Counted from the stretch's first letter, positions 18,070-27,562 are shown. The stretch is 48,694 nt of DNA from Actinomadura harenae (GCF_003696215.1 NZ_RFFG01000060.1:1-48694), one strand, 5' to 3'. Made by a program: numbers and translations. Notes: generated by a model not told the origin, from the sequence alone.

Positions 18070-18438
18070 ATGACCGCGAACCCCCTGCTCCTGGACGACG
18101 CCGCCGCCTGGAAGGCGTGGCTCGCCGAGCACCACCGGACCGCCGCCGACATCTGGCTGCTGATCGCCAAGAAGAGCAGTGCCGCGACGTCCGTCACGAT
18201 CGACGAGGCGCTGGACGAGGCGCTGTGCCACGGCTGGATCGACAGCCACCGCAGGGCGTTCGACGGCGACTACTACCTGCAGCGCTACTCGCCGCGCGTC
18301 CGCCGGAGCCCCTGGTCCCGGATCAACGTCGCCAAGGCCGAGGCGCTGACGGCCGCGGGCCGCATGCGGCCCGCGGGGCACGCGGCGATCGAGACCGCCA
18401 AGACCACGGGCCGCTGGCCCGCCGCCGTCCCCGAATAG
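18070..18438 (+). CDS. YdeI/OmpD-associated family protein, C-terminally short
   Basis: 122 aa. AWKAWLAEHHRTAADIWLLI, ALCHGWIDSHRR and YYLQRYSPR are the hallmark N-terminal motifs of the YdeI/OmpD-associated (bacteriocin-protection) family. Full members run to about 190-200 residues with a C-terminal OmdA-like helix domain after the RPAG...AIETAKTTGRW helix. Here a stop follows TTGRWPAAVPE, and I see no continuation in another frame downstream, so that domain has been lost rather than frameshifted. It is probably controlled by the divergent WYL regulator. Whether it is functional is unknown. Confidence 0.8.
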   Translation: MTANPLLLDDAAAWKAWLAEHHRTAADIWLLIAKKSSAATSVTIDEALDEALCHGWIDSHRRAFDGDYYLQRYSPRVRRSPWSRINVAKAEALTAAGRMRPAGHAAIETAKTTGRWPAAVPE

Positions 18439-18697
18439 GCCGATGCCGCTCCACGGGGTCGTCCCGGCAGTGACCAACGAGGACCTCGCTCGGGCCTCTG
18501 CCCACGTCCGGACGCTCCGGAAGGCCCGCCGGTGACCGGGCCGCCGGGGTGCGCCGGGGGACGCCGCGTCCACCGGCGAGCGGCCCGCATGAGGGGGAAG
18601 CCAGGATGATCTGGCCATGGAACCAGTTCTCACCCCGGCATATCACGGATAGTAGTTAGAGGTTCACTTTCTGTAGTTCTCTGGAAATGGAGCCCCC

Positions 18698-19132
18698 GTG
18701 AACCTCACCCGTTCCCTGCCGCGCCCGGCCGCGGCCCTCGCGCTGGCGCTGATCGCCGGAGCCACCGCCGGGACCGTCGTCGCCATGACCGGCGCCCACG
18801 CCGACAACGCGTTCTGCGGCGCCGCGCGCCAAGACGTCGCCGGCGACTACTACGGGAGCATCCTCAGCGTCGGCGATCCCGGCAACGTCACCGGCTTCAA
18901 GGTGTCCCTGACCAAGGACGGAAAGGGCACCGCCGTTCTGGGCAAGCAGAAGATCGATCTCACCTGGTCCATCTTTCAGCAGTCAGTGCGGCTGGGAGTC
19001 ACCGGTAAGACCCAGCTCGGCGGCAAGTACCGGCTCTCACCCAACTGCTTCGGCAAGGATCGCAAGGTCGACTTCCTTGTCGGCCTCGGCAACCACCGCA
19101 AGAACCAACTCGTCATGAGTACGACCGCGTGA
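18698..19132 (+). CDS. Small secreted protein of unknown function
   Basis: 144 aa from a GTG at 18698 with GGAG about 9 nt upstream. It has a Sec signal peptide: basic start, hydrophobic AAALALALIAGATAG and probable cleavage after GAHA (about residue 35). The mature part has two cysteines (AFCGA, SPNCFG) that could form one disulfide. It contains beta-strand-like alternation (TGFKVSLTKDGKGTAVLG) suggesting a small beta-rich fold. I do not recognise a family. An AT-richer stretch at 18640-18690 probably holds its promoter. The 259 nt between this gene and the YdeI-like gene show nothing else I can name. Confidence 0.75.
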   Translation: MNLTRSLPRPAAALALALIAGATAGTVVAMTGAHADNAFCGAARQDVAGDYYGSILSVGDPGNVTGFKVSLTKDGKGTAVLGKQKIDLTWSIFQQSVRLGVTGKTQLGGKYRLSPNCFGKDRKVDFLVGLGNHRKNQLVMSTTA

Positions 19133-19200
19133 GCAGACCGCTGGTCGTTCTCCTGCTCGACCGGGCGTTGTTCGACAAGCCTGTTCGGGTGGCCCAGGAC

Positions 19201-19247
19201 GTGAGCAGGCCCCCGCGGTCCGGGTCGGATCGCGGGGGCCTGCTCAC
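19201..19247. terminator. Bidirectional terminator between the secreted-protein gene and sigA
   Basis: Perfect inverted repeat with 17-bp arms (19201-19217 and 19231-19247, GTGAGCAGGCCCCCGCG and its complement) around a 13-nt loop. It lies between two convergent genes, 68 nt and 31 nt from their stops, so it can serve both. Confidence 0.88.
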
Positions 19248-19278
19248 GAGGGCGGCCGGACGGCCGTCCGGGCCGGGT

Positions 19279-20862
19279 CTAGACGGCGAAGTCCAGGAGT
19301 GGCTGGGCGTTGCTGGGGTGCCGCAGCTTGGACAGCGACTCCTTCTCCAGCTGCCGGATCCGCTCACGGGTCAGGCCGAGGGCCTTGCCGATCTCGTCCA
19401 GGGTGCGGGGCGTCCCGTCGAACAGCCCGAACCGCATGGCCATGATCTTGGCCTCGCGCGGGTTCAGGATGTCCAGGGTGCGGCGCAGCTGGTCGGCCAT
19501 GAGCTGCCGGTCGACGAGCTCGGACGCCTCGGGGCTGTCGGTGTCCTCGATGAGGTCGCCGATGCGGGTCTCGCCGTCCTCGCCGATGGTGGAGTCCAGG
19601 CTGATCGGCTGGCGGCTGGTGCGCAGCAGCTCGCGGACCTGCTCGGGGGTCTTGTCGAGCTCGAGGGCCAGCTCCTCCGGGGTGGGCTCGCGGCCGAGCC
19701 GCTGGTGCATGTCGCGCTCGATGCGGCTGAGCTTGCTCAGCATCTCCAGCACGTGCACGGGCAGCCGGATGGTGCGGGCCGAGTCGGCGAAGCCGCGCTG
19801 GATGGCCTGCCGGATCCACCACATGGCGTAGGTGGAGAACTTGTAGCCCTTGGAGTAGTCGAACTTCTCCACGGCGCGGATGAGGCCGAGGTTGCCCTCC
19901 TGGACGACGTCCAGGAGCGACAGGCCGCGGTCGGAGTACTTCTTGGCGACCGACACGACCAGGCGCAGGTTCGCCTCGAGCATGTGGGCCTTGGCGCGGC
20001 GGCCGTCGCCGGAGACCCACTCCAGCTCGATGCGGTAGCGGTCGGGCAGGTCCTCGCCGGTCTCCAGCAGGTGCTCGGCGTACAGCCCGGCCTCGATGCG
20101 CTTGGCGAGGTCGACCTCCTGCTCGGCGGTGAGCAGCTGGCGGCGCCCGATCGCCTTGAGGTAGGTGTGGACCGAGTCGCCCATGGTGGTGGACTGGTCG
20201 TCCAGGTCGGCGGTGTTGGTCTCGGTGTCGGCGGCCTCGACCTCGGTCAGCTCGAACGTGCCGTCGTCGTCGGCGTCGTCCTCGTCGGCGGGGGAGTCGG
20301 GCTCGGGGACGGCCTTCACGGCGGTCTTGGCGGTGGTGGCGCGCTTCTTGGCCGGGGCCTTCTTCGCGGTGCCGGTCTTCGCGCCGCCGGCCTTGGCGGC
20401 GGGCTTGCGGGTGGCGCGGCGGGCGGGCGCGGCGGGGGCCTCGCCGTCCTCGGCGGCGCCGGTGGGGTCTGCGGTGTCGGTGATCTCGGTGATCCCAGTG
20501 ATGTCGGCGGGGTCGGAGGGGGTGGGAGCGGCCGTGGCGCGGGTGCTCTTGCGGGTCGTCCCGGTGGACTTCCCGGTGCCGGGCTTCCCGGCGTTGCCGG
20601 CCGTGGTCGGCGTCTTGGCCGTGCGCGTGCCCCGGGAGGTCTTCTTGGCGGCGGTCTCGTCCTCGCCGGCCAGGCTGATCCCGGCCTCGGACAGCTCGCG
20701 GAGGATCGACCGGCCCTGGCCGGGGCTGATCCCGGCGGCCTCGAACGCCCTGCGCACCTCGTCGAGCGACAGGCGCCCTTGGGCACGGCCACGCTCGAGG
20801 AGGTCGTCGAGGGCAGGGCTCGGCGACTCCGTGAGCGGGGTCTCTGCGGCGGTTCGCGGCAT
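19279..20862 (-). CDS. sigA: Principal RNA polymerase sigma factor (SigA/HrdB type)
   Basis: 527 aa. Residues about 1-210 are the Ala/Lys/Thr/Asp-rich extension typical of actinobacterial principal sigma factors. Region 1.2 follows (DSVHTYLKAIGRRQLLTAEQ). Region 2 contains NLRLVVSVAKKYSDRGLSLL and YKFSTYAMWWIRQAIQRG (-10 recognition). Region 4 ends in TLDEIGKALGLTRERIRQLE for -35 contact, then SKLRHPSNAQPLLDFAV. The enzyme directs housekeeping transcription. GGAGGGGGG precedes the ATG. The 256 nt upstream to the CDF gene contain CTTAC-TGC-GTAAG (21068-21080) and TCTAAT near 20945 on the minus strand as a possible -10. Confidence 0.97.
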   Translation of the reverse strand: MPRTAAETPLTESPSPALDDLLERGRAQGRLSLDEVRRAFEAAGISPGQGRSILRELSEAGISLAGEDETAAKKTSRGTRTAKTPTTAGNAGKPGTGKSTGTTRKSTRATAAPTPSDPADITGITEITDTADPTGAAEDGEAPAAPARRATRKPAAKAGGAKTGTAKKAPAKKRATTAKTAVKAVPEPDSPADEDDADDDGTFELTEVEAADTETNTADLDDQSTTMGDSVHTYLKAIGRRQLLTAEQEVDLAKRIEAGLYAEHLLETGEDLPDRYRIELEWVSGDGRRAKAHMLEANLRLVVSVAKKYSDRGLSLLDVVQEGNLGLIRAVEKFDYSKGYKFSTYAMWWIRQAIQRGFADSARTIRLPVHVLEMLSKLSRIERDMHQRLGREPTPEELALELDKTPEQVRELLRTSRQPISLDSTIGEDGETRIGDLIEDTDSPEASELVDRQLMADQLRRTLDILNPREAKIMAMRFGLFDGTPRTLDEIGKALGLTRERIRQLEKESLSKLRHPSNAQPLLDFAV

Positions 20863-21118
20863 GGGGACACCCCCCTCCCTTCCGTGGTGGTGGCGGCGCG
20901 GAAAGGCTTGCTCCCTGGTGCTCGCCCTCTGGTGACGCGCGCATTAGACGGAACGTCGCAAGAGGGGGGCGTTGTTCCCGGCGGCGTGGCGTCCGGCGTC
21001 GTGTGGGGCCTGTGGGGGAGGTCGCCGGGACGCCGGAACGTCGCAGGTAGGAGCCTTACACAGGAACCTTACTGCGTAAGAAGTCGGGTCGGGAAGGGGC
21101 CGCTGAAGGTCTCCTTCG

Positions 21119-22276
21119 TCACGTCTGCGACGAGGAGGGGGAGTCCCCCGCCGACTCCTGGGGGAGGGTGCTGCCGTAGCGGGCGATGACGCGCCTGCGC
21201 AGGTCCGGGTCGTCCCGGGGGACGGGCTCGAGGAACACCTCGTCGATCTTCTCGTGGGCCCTGCGGAGCTCGTGGGACATGCGGACGCAGGCGCGTTCGA
21301 CGTCGGCGGCGCCCAGGTCGTCCCGGAAGTCCAGGCGGGCGCAGACCAGGATCTGGTCGGCGCCGAAGGTCAGGGTGACGATGTCGACGACCCATTCGAC
21401 CTCGGGGGCGGCGCGGAGGCGGTCGCGGACGTCCTCGACGACGCGGGGGTCGGCCTGGTTGCCGACGAGCAGGTTGAGGTTGATGCGGCCGAGGATCAGG
21501 GCGACGGCGGTGAGCAGGACGCCGATGAGGATGGAGCCGAGGCCGTCCCAGAGGGCGCTGCCGGTGAGCTGGTGCAGGCCGAGGCCGGCGAAGGCGATGG
21601 CCAGGCCTGCGAGGGCGGCGGAGTCCTCGAGCAGGACGCTGACGGAGGTGGGGTCGTCGGTGCCGCGGATGTGGTCGGCGATGGGGCGCCGTTCGGCGCG
21701 GGCGTCGGCGCGGACCTGGCCGAAGGCCTGCCGCCAGGAGATCGACTCGAGGACGAGGGAGACGCCGAGGACGATGTAGCCGGCGAGGGGGTCGGCTTCC
21801 TGGGGGTGGCCGATGAGGGCCTCGTAGCCCTGGTGGAAGGCGAACAGGCCGCCCATGCCGAAGATCGCGACGGCGACGAGGAGGGTCCAGATGTAGCGCT
21901 CCTTGCCGTAGCCGAGGGGGTGGGCGCGGTCGGCGGGGCGTTCGGAGCGGCGGAGGCCGACGATGAGGAGGACCTCGTTGAAGGTGTCGGCGACCGAGTG
22001 GGCGGCCTCGGCGGACATGGAGGCGGATCCGGTGAGGACCGCGGCGATGATCTTGGCGATGGCGATGCCGAGGTTGGCGACGAGGGCGAGGACGACGGTG
22101 AGGGTGCTCTCGCCTCCCGATCCCGAGGAGCCCGTGCCCGGGCCGGTGTCCGCGGCCGTGCCCGTGCCTGTGGGGGCGGTGTCGGCGGGGTCCGGCGTGC
22201 CGGGGGGCGTGCCGGTGCCGGGCGCGGCGGTGCGGTCGGCGGGGTCGGCGGGGTCGTGGTCGCCGTTCCGGGTCAT
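21119..22276 (-). CDS. Cation diffusion facilitator (CDF) family transporter
   Basis: 385 aa from the ATG at 22276 with GGAGG 6 nt upstream. The frame continues 14 codons upstream without a ribosome site. A Gly/Thr/Pro/Asp-rich tail (about 1-55) precedes six TM helices. The metal-site signature is AEAAHSVADTFNE (HxxxD) in helix 2 and LLEDSAALAGLAIA in helix 5. The C-terminal cytoplasmic domain carries VEWVVDIVTLTFGADQILV. CDF proteins exchange Zn2+, Fe2+ or Mn2+ for protons. The metal cannot be assigned. The neighbours (sigA, menE) do not suggest a common pathway. Confidence 0.93.
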   Translation of the reverse strand: MTRNGDHDPADPADRTAAPGTGTPPGTPDPADTAPTGTGTAADTGPGTGSSGSGGESTLTVVLALVANLGIAIAKIIAAVLTGSASMSAEAAHSVADTFNEVLLIVGLRRSERPADRAHPLGYGKERYIWTLLVAVAIFGMGGLFAFHQGYEALIGHPQEADPLAGYIVLGVSLVLESISWRQAFGQVRADARAERRPIADHIRGTDDPTSVSVLLEDSAALAGLAIAFAGLGLHQLTGSALWDGLGSILIGVLLTAVALILGRINLNLLVGNQADPRVVEDVRDRLRAAPEVEWVVDIVTLTFGADQILVCARLDFRDDLGAADVERACVRMSHELRRAHEKIDEVFLEPVPRDDPDLRRRVIARYGSTLPQESAGDSPSSSQT

Positions 22277-22378
22277 GGGTGCCTCCTCGCGCGTCCGGCG
22301 GGCGGTCACGGACGGCATCCGGGTGTTTACCCGGTGGGGTCGTCGGCAAGCGCCTGGTGGGGCGAGAGAGGGGTGGCG

Positions 22379-23554
22379 TCAGGGGGCGGGTCGGCGGAGG
22401 GCGGCGCGGTCGGGTTTTCCGGAGGGGAGGAGGGGGATGGCGGTGCGGACGTCGAGTTCGCGGGGGGCGGCGTGGGCGGGCATGGTCTCGCGGACCCAGG
22501 CGCGGAGGTCGTCGAGGGTGGGGGTGGGGCCGTCGGGGACGATGACGGCGGTGACGCGTTCGCCCCATTCGGGGTCGGGGCGTCCGATGACGACGGCGTC
22601 GGCGACGCGGGGGTGGCGGGTGAGGCGGGTGGCGACGTCCCCGGCGACGACCTTCTCTCCGCCGGTGTTGATGATGTCGTCGATGCGGCCGCGGATGCGC
22701 AGGCGCCCGTTGTCGAGGGTGCCGAGGTCCTGGGTGAGGTACCAGTGGCCGTCGCGGGCCTGGGTGGTGAGGGTGGGGTTGAGGCGGTAGCCGGTGAACA
22801 GGACGGGTCCGGCGATGCGGACGCGTCCGTCGGGGGTGAGGCCGAGGGTGACGCCGTCGAGGGGGAGGCCGTCGTAGGCGCAGCCGCCGCAGGTCTCGCT
22901 CATGCCGTAGGTGGTGTGGACGGTGGCGCCGTCGGCGCGGGCCTTTTCCAGGAGGTCCTGGGGGGCTGCTGCGCCGCCGAGGAGGATGGCGCGGTAGCGG
23001 GTGAGGTCGGTTCCGGTGTCGAGGAGGCGGCGGAGCTGGGTGGGGACCAGGGAGATGAGGGTGGCGTCGGTGGCGGCGATGCGGGCGGGGTCGAAGCGGG
23101 GGTGGATGTGGGGGGTGGTGCCGTTGAGGAGGGCGCGGACGAGGACTTGGACGCCGGCGATGTGGCTGGTGGGGAGGCAGCAGAGCCAGCGGTCGGTGGT
23201 GGTGGCGCCGATGCGGTGGTGGGTGGCGTTGGCGGAGGCGTGGAGGGCGCGGGTGGGGAGTTCGACGAATTTGGGGGTGCCGGTGGAGCCGGAGGTGGCG
23301 ATGAGGACGGCGGTGTCGGGGTGGACGGGGGTGGGTGGGGGCGCGCCGGGTCCGGGGTGGTGGGGGGTGGTGCCGTCGGGGGTTTCGACGGCGTGGGGGG
23401 CGAGGGCGTCGAGGGTGGCGCGGAGTGCGGGGGCGGGGGTGCCCGGGGGGAGGGGGCAGATCGCGGGGCCGGTGCCGTCGAGGGCGGCTTCGAGGGCCTG
23501 GAGGAGGCGTGGTCCGGGGGGGAGGACGAGGGCGTGCAGGCGGCGATCTTCCAT
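22379..23554 (-). CDS. menE: o-Succinylbenzoate-CoA ligase (MenE)
   Basis: 391 aa, an AMP-forming acyl-CoA synthetase of the short MenE length. The P-loop-like A3 motif is VLIATSGSTGTPK, A5 is TYGMSETCGG, A7 is WYLTQDLG and A8 RIRGRIDDIINTGGEKV; the A10 lysine lies in LPSGKPDR near the C-terminus. It ligates CoA to o-succinylbenzoate in menaquinone synthesis. Identity rests mainly on its place beside menB, menC and menD, since the family alone is broad. It is transcribed divergently from menB, across 253 nt in which I see no clear promoter boxes. No strong Shine-Dalgarno precedes the ATG. Confidence 0.92.
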   Translation of the reverse strand: MEDRRLHALVLPPGPRLLQALEAALDGTGPAICPLPPGTPAPALRATLDALAPHAVETPDGTTPHHPGPGAPPPTPVHPDTAVLIATSGSTGTPKFVELPTRALHASANATHHRIGATTTDRWLCCLPTSHIAGVQVLVRALLNGTTPHIHPRFDPARIAATDATLISLVPTQLRRLLDTGTDLTRYRAILLGGAAAPQDLLEKARADGATVHTTYGMSETCGGCAYDGLPLDGVTLGLTPDGRVRIAGPVLFTGYRLNPTLTTQARDGHWYLTQDLGTLDNGRLRIRGRIDDIINTGGEKVVAGDVATRLTRHPRVADAVVIGRPDPEWGERVTAVIVPDGPTPTLDDLRAWVRETMPAHAAPRELDVRTAIPLLPSGKPDRAALRRPAP

Positions 23555-23807
23555 GGCGGGCTCAGTTTAGGCGACCCTGTTGAACGCGTTCACATCGGCG
23601 GGGCGGTTGAATGGGGGCGCCCGGTCGTCCGGCGGTGTGACCGTTCGGTGGTCCGGTCGCCTGCGGTGTGGATCGCCCGGCGGTTCGGGTCGCGCGGGTC
23701 GTGCGGTGGTGCGGCCGGTGGTGTGGTTGGGTCGTTTCGCCGGGCCGTGCGGGCTGCGGCGGGTGGTCGTCCGGTGATCGTCATCGGATCCGAGTGAAGT
23801 GGGGCAC

Positions 23808-24707
23808 ATGGTTTCGGAGCTGTTCGACGCGTCGGCGTGGAAGGAAGTCGAGGGGTTCGGGTTCACCGACATCACCTATCACCGGGCGGTGGACCAGGGG
23901 ACGGTGCGGATCGCGTTCGACCGTCCGGAGGTGCGGAACGCGTTCCGCCCGCACACGGTGGACGAGTTGTACCGGGCTCTTGATCATGCGCGGATGTCGT
24001 CGGACGTGGGGTGTGTGCTGCTGACCGGGAACGGGCCGTCGCCCAAGGACGGCGGGTGGGCGTTCTGCTCGGGTGGTGACCAGCGGATCCGGGGCCGGGA
24101 CGGATACCGGTACGCGGAGGGGGAGACGTCGGCGTCGATCGATCCGGCGCGGGCGGGGCGGCTGCACATTCTGGAGGTGCAGCGGCTGATCCGGTTCATG
24201 GGGAAGGTCGTGATCTGTGTGGTGCCGGGCTGGGCCGCGGGGGGCGGGCACAGTCTGCACGTGGTGGCGGACCTGACGCTGGCGAGCCGGGAGCATGCGC
24301 GGTTCAAGCAGACGGACGCGGATGTGGCGAGCTTCGACGGCGGGTACGGGTCGGCGTATCTGGCGCGGCAGGTGGGGCAGAAGTTCGCGCGGGAGATCTT
24401 CTTTCTGGGGGACACGTATTCGGCGGAGGACGCGCACCGGATGGGGATGGTGAACGCGGTCGTTCCGCATGCGGATCTGGAGCGGGTCGCGCTGGAGTGG
24501 GGCGCGAAGATCAACGGGAAGTCGCCGACGGCGCAGCGGATGCTGAAGTTCGCGTTCAACGCGGTGGACGACGGGATGGTCGGTCAGCAGGTGTTCGCGG
24601 GCGAGGCGACGCGGCTGGCGTATGGGACGGATGAGGCGGCCGAGGGGAGGGACGCGTTCCTGGAGAAGCGTGACCCTGATTGGTCGAGTTACCCGTGGTA
24701 CTACTAA
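23808..24707 (+). CDS. menB: 1,4-Dihydroxy-2-naphthoyl-CoA synthase (MenB)
   Basis: 299 aa, crotonase superfamily. ITYHRAVDQGTVRIAFDRPE, then AFCSGGDQRIRG and VVPGWAAGGGHSLHVVADL form the oxyanion hole and CoA pocket. ASFDGGYGSAYLAR carries the MenB-specific catalytic Asp, and the C-terminal RDAFLEKRDPDWSSYPWYY is diagnostic. It closes the second ring of the naphthoquinone by Dieckmann-type condensation of o-succinylbenzoyl-CoA. The ATG at 23808 is preferred over an in-frame GTG at 23799. It is followed 93 nt later by menC on the same strand. Confidence 0.97.
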   Translation: MVSELFDASAWKEVEGFGFTDITYHRAVDQGTVRIAFDRPEVRNAFRPHTVDELYRALDHARMSSDVGCVLLTGNGPSPKDGGWAFCSGGDQRIRGRDGYRYAEGETSASIDPARAGRLHILEVQRLIRFMGKVVICVVPGWAAGGGHSLHVVADLTLASREHARFKQTDADVASFDGGYGSAYLARQVGQKFAREIFFLGDTYSAEDAHRMGMVNAVVPHADLERVALEWGAKINGKSPTAQRMLKFAFNAVDDGMVGQQVFAGEATRLAYGTDEAAEGRDAFLEKRDPDWSSYPWYY

Positions 24708-24800
24708 TTGTTCTGTTCTGTGGACGGGTCGGGGCGTGGTCCGGATGATGGTCCGGGTGCCGTTCCGGCGCGTCGTCGTTCGACGGCAGGGGGTCGGCGG

Positions 24801-25838
24801 GTGCGGGTCTTCTCCATCCCGATGAGCACGCGGTTCCGCGGTGTCACGCGGCGTGAGGGTGTTCTGGTGCGGGGGCCGGCCGGGTGGGGGGAGTTCTCCC
24901 CCTTCGCGGAGTACGGCCCGGAGGAGGCGGCCCGCTGGCTGGCCGCGGCGCGGGAGGCGGCGTTCGTGGGATGGCCCGCGCCGGTGCGCGACCGGGTACC
25001 GGTGAACGTGACGGTTCCGGCGGTGGGTCCGGAGCGGGCGTTTGCGATGGTGCGGGCGTCGGGGTGCCGGACGGCGAAGGTGAAGGTCGCCGAGCGGGGG
25101 CAGGGCGACGCGGACGACATGGCGCGGGTCGAGGCGGTGCGTGACGCGCTGGGCCCGCAGGGCCGGGTCCGGGTGGATGTGAACGGCGGCTGGGACGTGG
25201 AGCACGCCGTGCGGATGGTGCGTGCGCTGGACCGGTTCGATCTGGAGTACGTGGAGCAGCCGTGCGGGTCGCTGGAGGAGCTGGCGGCGGTGCGGCTGCG
25301 GGTGGACGTTCCGGTGGCGGCGGACGAGTCGATTCGCCGGGCGGAGGATCCGCTGCGGGTGAAGGCGGCGGGCGCGGCCGACGTGGCGGTGCTGAAAGTG
25401 CAGCCGCTGGGTGGAGTGCGGGCGGCGTTGCGGGTGGCCGAGGCGACGGGGCTGCCGGTGGTGGTGTCGTCGGCGGTGGAGACGTCGGTGGGGTTGGCGG
25501 CGGGGGTGGCGCTGGCAGCGGCACTGCCGGAGCTGCCGTTCGCGTGCGGTCTGGGGACGTTGTCGTTGCTGACCGGTGATGTGGTGGACGATCCGCTGGT
25601 GCCGGTCGGCGGGGAGATCGCGGTGCGTCGTCCGGCGGTGGACGAGGTGGCGCTGGCGGCGGCGGAGGCCGGCGCCGAGGCGGCGGCGTCGTGGCGCGCG
25701 CGTCTGGCGGCGGCGGAGAAGGTGTTGGCGGCGGCCGGGGACGGCGCGTCGGGGTATCTGGGTTCGCTTCCCTCCGCGGGCGCCGCCGGGCGCACCGGGC
25801 GTGCGGGGGACGCGGCGGGTGAAGGGGTTGTGCGATGA
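24801..25838 (+). CDS. menC: o-Succinylbenzoate synthase (MenC)
   Basis: 345 aa from the GTG at 24801, chosen because AGGGGG precedes it and the family sequence (VRVFSIPM) starts there; the open frame runs 31 codons further up. It is an enolase-superfamily protein: TAKVKVAE holds the K-x-K catalytic lysine, metal ligands are Asp in VRVDVNGGWD, Glu in YVEQPC and Asp in VAADES, and the second lysine is in VLKVQPLGG. It dehydrates SHCHC to o-succinylbenzoate in menaquinone synthesis. Its stop overlaps menD by 4 bp (ATGA). Confidence 0.96.
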   Translation: MRVFSIPMSTRFRGVTRREGVLVRGPAGWGEFSPFAEYGPEEAARWLAAAREAAFVGWPAPVRDRVPVNVTVPAVGPERAFAMVRASGCRTAKVKVAERGQGDADDMARVEAVRDALGPQGRVRVDVNGGWDVEHAVRMVRALDRFDLEYVEQPCGSLEELAAVRLRVDVPVAADESIRRAEDPLRVKAAGAADVAVLKVQPLGGVRAALRVAEATGLPVVVSSAVETSVGLAAGVALAAALPELPFACGLGTLSLLTGDVVDDPLVPVGGEIAVRRPAVDEVALAAAEAGAEAAASWRARLAAAEKVLAAAGDGASGYLGSLPSAGAAGRTGRAGDAAGEGVVR

Positions 25839-27502
25839 ATCCGGCCACCGCGCTGGCGACGGTGCTGGTCGATGAGCTGCTGCGGTGCGGGATGACCGAC
25901 GCGGTGCTGGCGCCGGGGTCGCGGTCGGCGCCGCTGGCGTTGGCGTTGCATGCGGCCGAGGTCGAGGGCCGGGTCCGGTTGCATGTGCGGATCGATGAGC
26001 GGTCGGCGTCGTTCCTGGGGTTGGGGCTGGCGAAGCGGTCGGGTCGCCCGGTGGCGTTGGTGTGCACGTCGGGGACCGCGGCGGCGAACTTCCATCCGGC
26101 GGTGATCGAGGCGCACGAGTCGGGCGTGCCGCTGGTGGTGCTGACGGCGGATCGCCCGCCGGAGTTGCGTGACACGGGTGCGAACCAGACGATCGACCAG
26201 GTGAAGCTGTACGGGACGGCGGCGCGGTGGTCGACGGATGTGGGGGTTCCGGAGAACCGCCCGGGGATGGTGGCGTACTGGCGGTCGCTGGTGTCGCGGG
26301 CGTGGGGGCTGGCGCTGGCGCCGGTTCCGGGACCGGTGCATCTGAACGTGGCGTTCCGGGAGCCGTTGATCCCCGATGGGGACGAGTCGTGGTGTGAGCC
26401 GTTGGACGGTGACGCGTCCGGGGCGTGGACGAAGGTGCGGGCGGCGACACCGGGGTCGGTGCTGCACGTGCCGCCGACGCGGCGGGGTGTGCTGGTCGTC
26501 GGGGACGGCGCGACGAACGTGAAGCGGTATGTGGCGGCGGCGTCGATGGCGGGTTGGCCGGTGCTGTCGGAGCCGAACGGGAACGCCCGGTACGGGGATC
26601 ACGCGCTGACGTCGCATCATTTTCTCCTGGGGGTGCCGGAGTTTGTGGAGCGGCACCGTCCGGAGGTGGTGGTGACGCTGGGCAAGCCGGGGTTGTCGCG
26701 TCCTCTGCTGGCGTTGCTGCGGCGGGCCGAGGAGCACATCGTGCTGTCGCCGGATCTGTCGCGGTGGCCGGACCCGGTGCGGTCGGCGACGCAGGTGGCG
26801 CAGGACGTGGAGATCCCGGTGGTGTCGGGGGACGACGCGTGGTTGAAGTCGTGGCGGACGGCGGACCAGGTGGCCGCGGGGGCGGTGGACCGGGTGCTGG
26901 ACGAGGCGCCGGGGGTGACCGAGCCGCGGCTGGCGCGGGACCTGGCGGCGGGTCTGCCGGGCGGGTCGATGCTGTTCAGTGCGGCGTCGATGCCGATCCG
27001 GGATCTGGATCAGGTGATGCGGCCGCGGCGGGGGATCCGGATCGTGGCGAACCGCGGCGCGGCGGGGATCGACGGCCTGGTGTCGACGGCGGTGGGCGCG
27101 GCGCTGGCGCATTCGGGCCGCTCGTATGCGCTGCTGGGGGATCTGGCGTTCCTGCATGACCAGAACGGGCTGGTGCTGGGGCCTCGGGAGCGGCGTCCGG
27201 ATCTGGCGATCGTCGTGGTGAACAACCGGGGCGGCGGGATCTTCTCGCTGTTGCCGCAGGCGGCGTTGCGGGATCCGTTCGAGCGGGTGTTCGGGACGCC
27301 GCAGGATGTGGACCTGGAGGGCCTGGTGCGGGCGCATGGTGTGCCGTACCGGCGGCTGGAGGCGGCGGCGGATCTGCCGAAGGCGATCGTGGGCGAGGGG
27401 CTGCGGGTGGTCGAGGCCCGCACGGACCGTGAGGCGAACGCCGTCCTGCACGGTGAGATGCGGGTGGCGGCGCACGCCGCCGTCCGCGACCTGCTCGCCT
27501 GA
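25835..27502 (+). CDS. menD: 2-Succinyl-5-enolpyruvyl-6-hydroxy-3-cyclohexene-1-carboxylate synthase (MenD)
   Basis: 555 aa, full MenD length. The N-terminal TPP-pyrimidine domain has MTDAVLAPGSRSAPLALAL, RIDERSASFLGLGLAKRSG with the catalytic Glu, and TSGTAAANFHPAVIEA. LTADRPPELRDTGANQTIDQ is specific to MenD. The C-terminal PP domain has NRGAAGIDGLVSTAVG, LLGDLAFLHDQNGL and NNRGGGIFSLLP for ThDP/Mg2+ binding. It condenses isochorismate with 2-oxoglutarate in the first committed menaquinone step. Translationally coupled to menC. Confidence 0.97.
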   Translation: MNPATALATVLVDELLRCGMTDAVLAPGSRSAPLALALHAAEVEGRVRLHVRIDERSASFLGLGLAKRSGRPVALVCTSGTAAANFHPAVIEAHESGVPLVVLTADRPPELRDTGANQTIDQVKLYGTAARWSTDVGVPENRPGMVAYWRSLVSRAWGLALAPVPGPVHLNVAFREPLIPDGDESWCEPLDGDASGAWTKVRAATPGSVLHVPPTRRGVLVVGDGATNVKRYVAAASMAGWPVLSEPNGNARYGDHALTSHHFLLGVPEFVERHRPEVVVTLGKPGLSRPLLALLRRAEEHIVLSPDLSRWPDPVRSATQVAQDVEIPVVSGDDAWLKSWRTADQVAAGAVDRVLDEAPGVTEPRLARDLAAGLPGGSMLFSAASMPIRDLDQVMRPRRGIRIVANRGAAGIDGLVSTAVGAALAHSGRSYALLGDLAFLHDQNGLVLGPRERRPDLAIVVVNNRGGGIFSLLPQAALRDPFERVFGTPQDVDLEGLVRAHGVPYRRLEAAADLPKAIVGEGLRVVEARTDREANAVLHGEMRVAAHAAVRDLLA

Positions 27503-27562
27503 CCCCCGCCCGCCTCTGCCAGCCCTCGTTCAGGCTGCCCTCGTCGCCTGCGCCTGGTTCGC

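Noticed and set aside
19201..19247. Large inverted repeat as an attachment site or insertion-sequence end
   Set aside because: It sits between two convergent genes, close to both stops, with a single copy and no transposase, which fits a terminator.
21254..23797. 847-codon plus-strand frame over the CDF transporter and menE
   Set aside because: It is Gly/Ala/Asp/Val-rich without structure and antisense to two clearly recognised genes.
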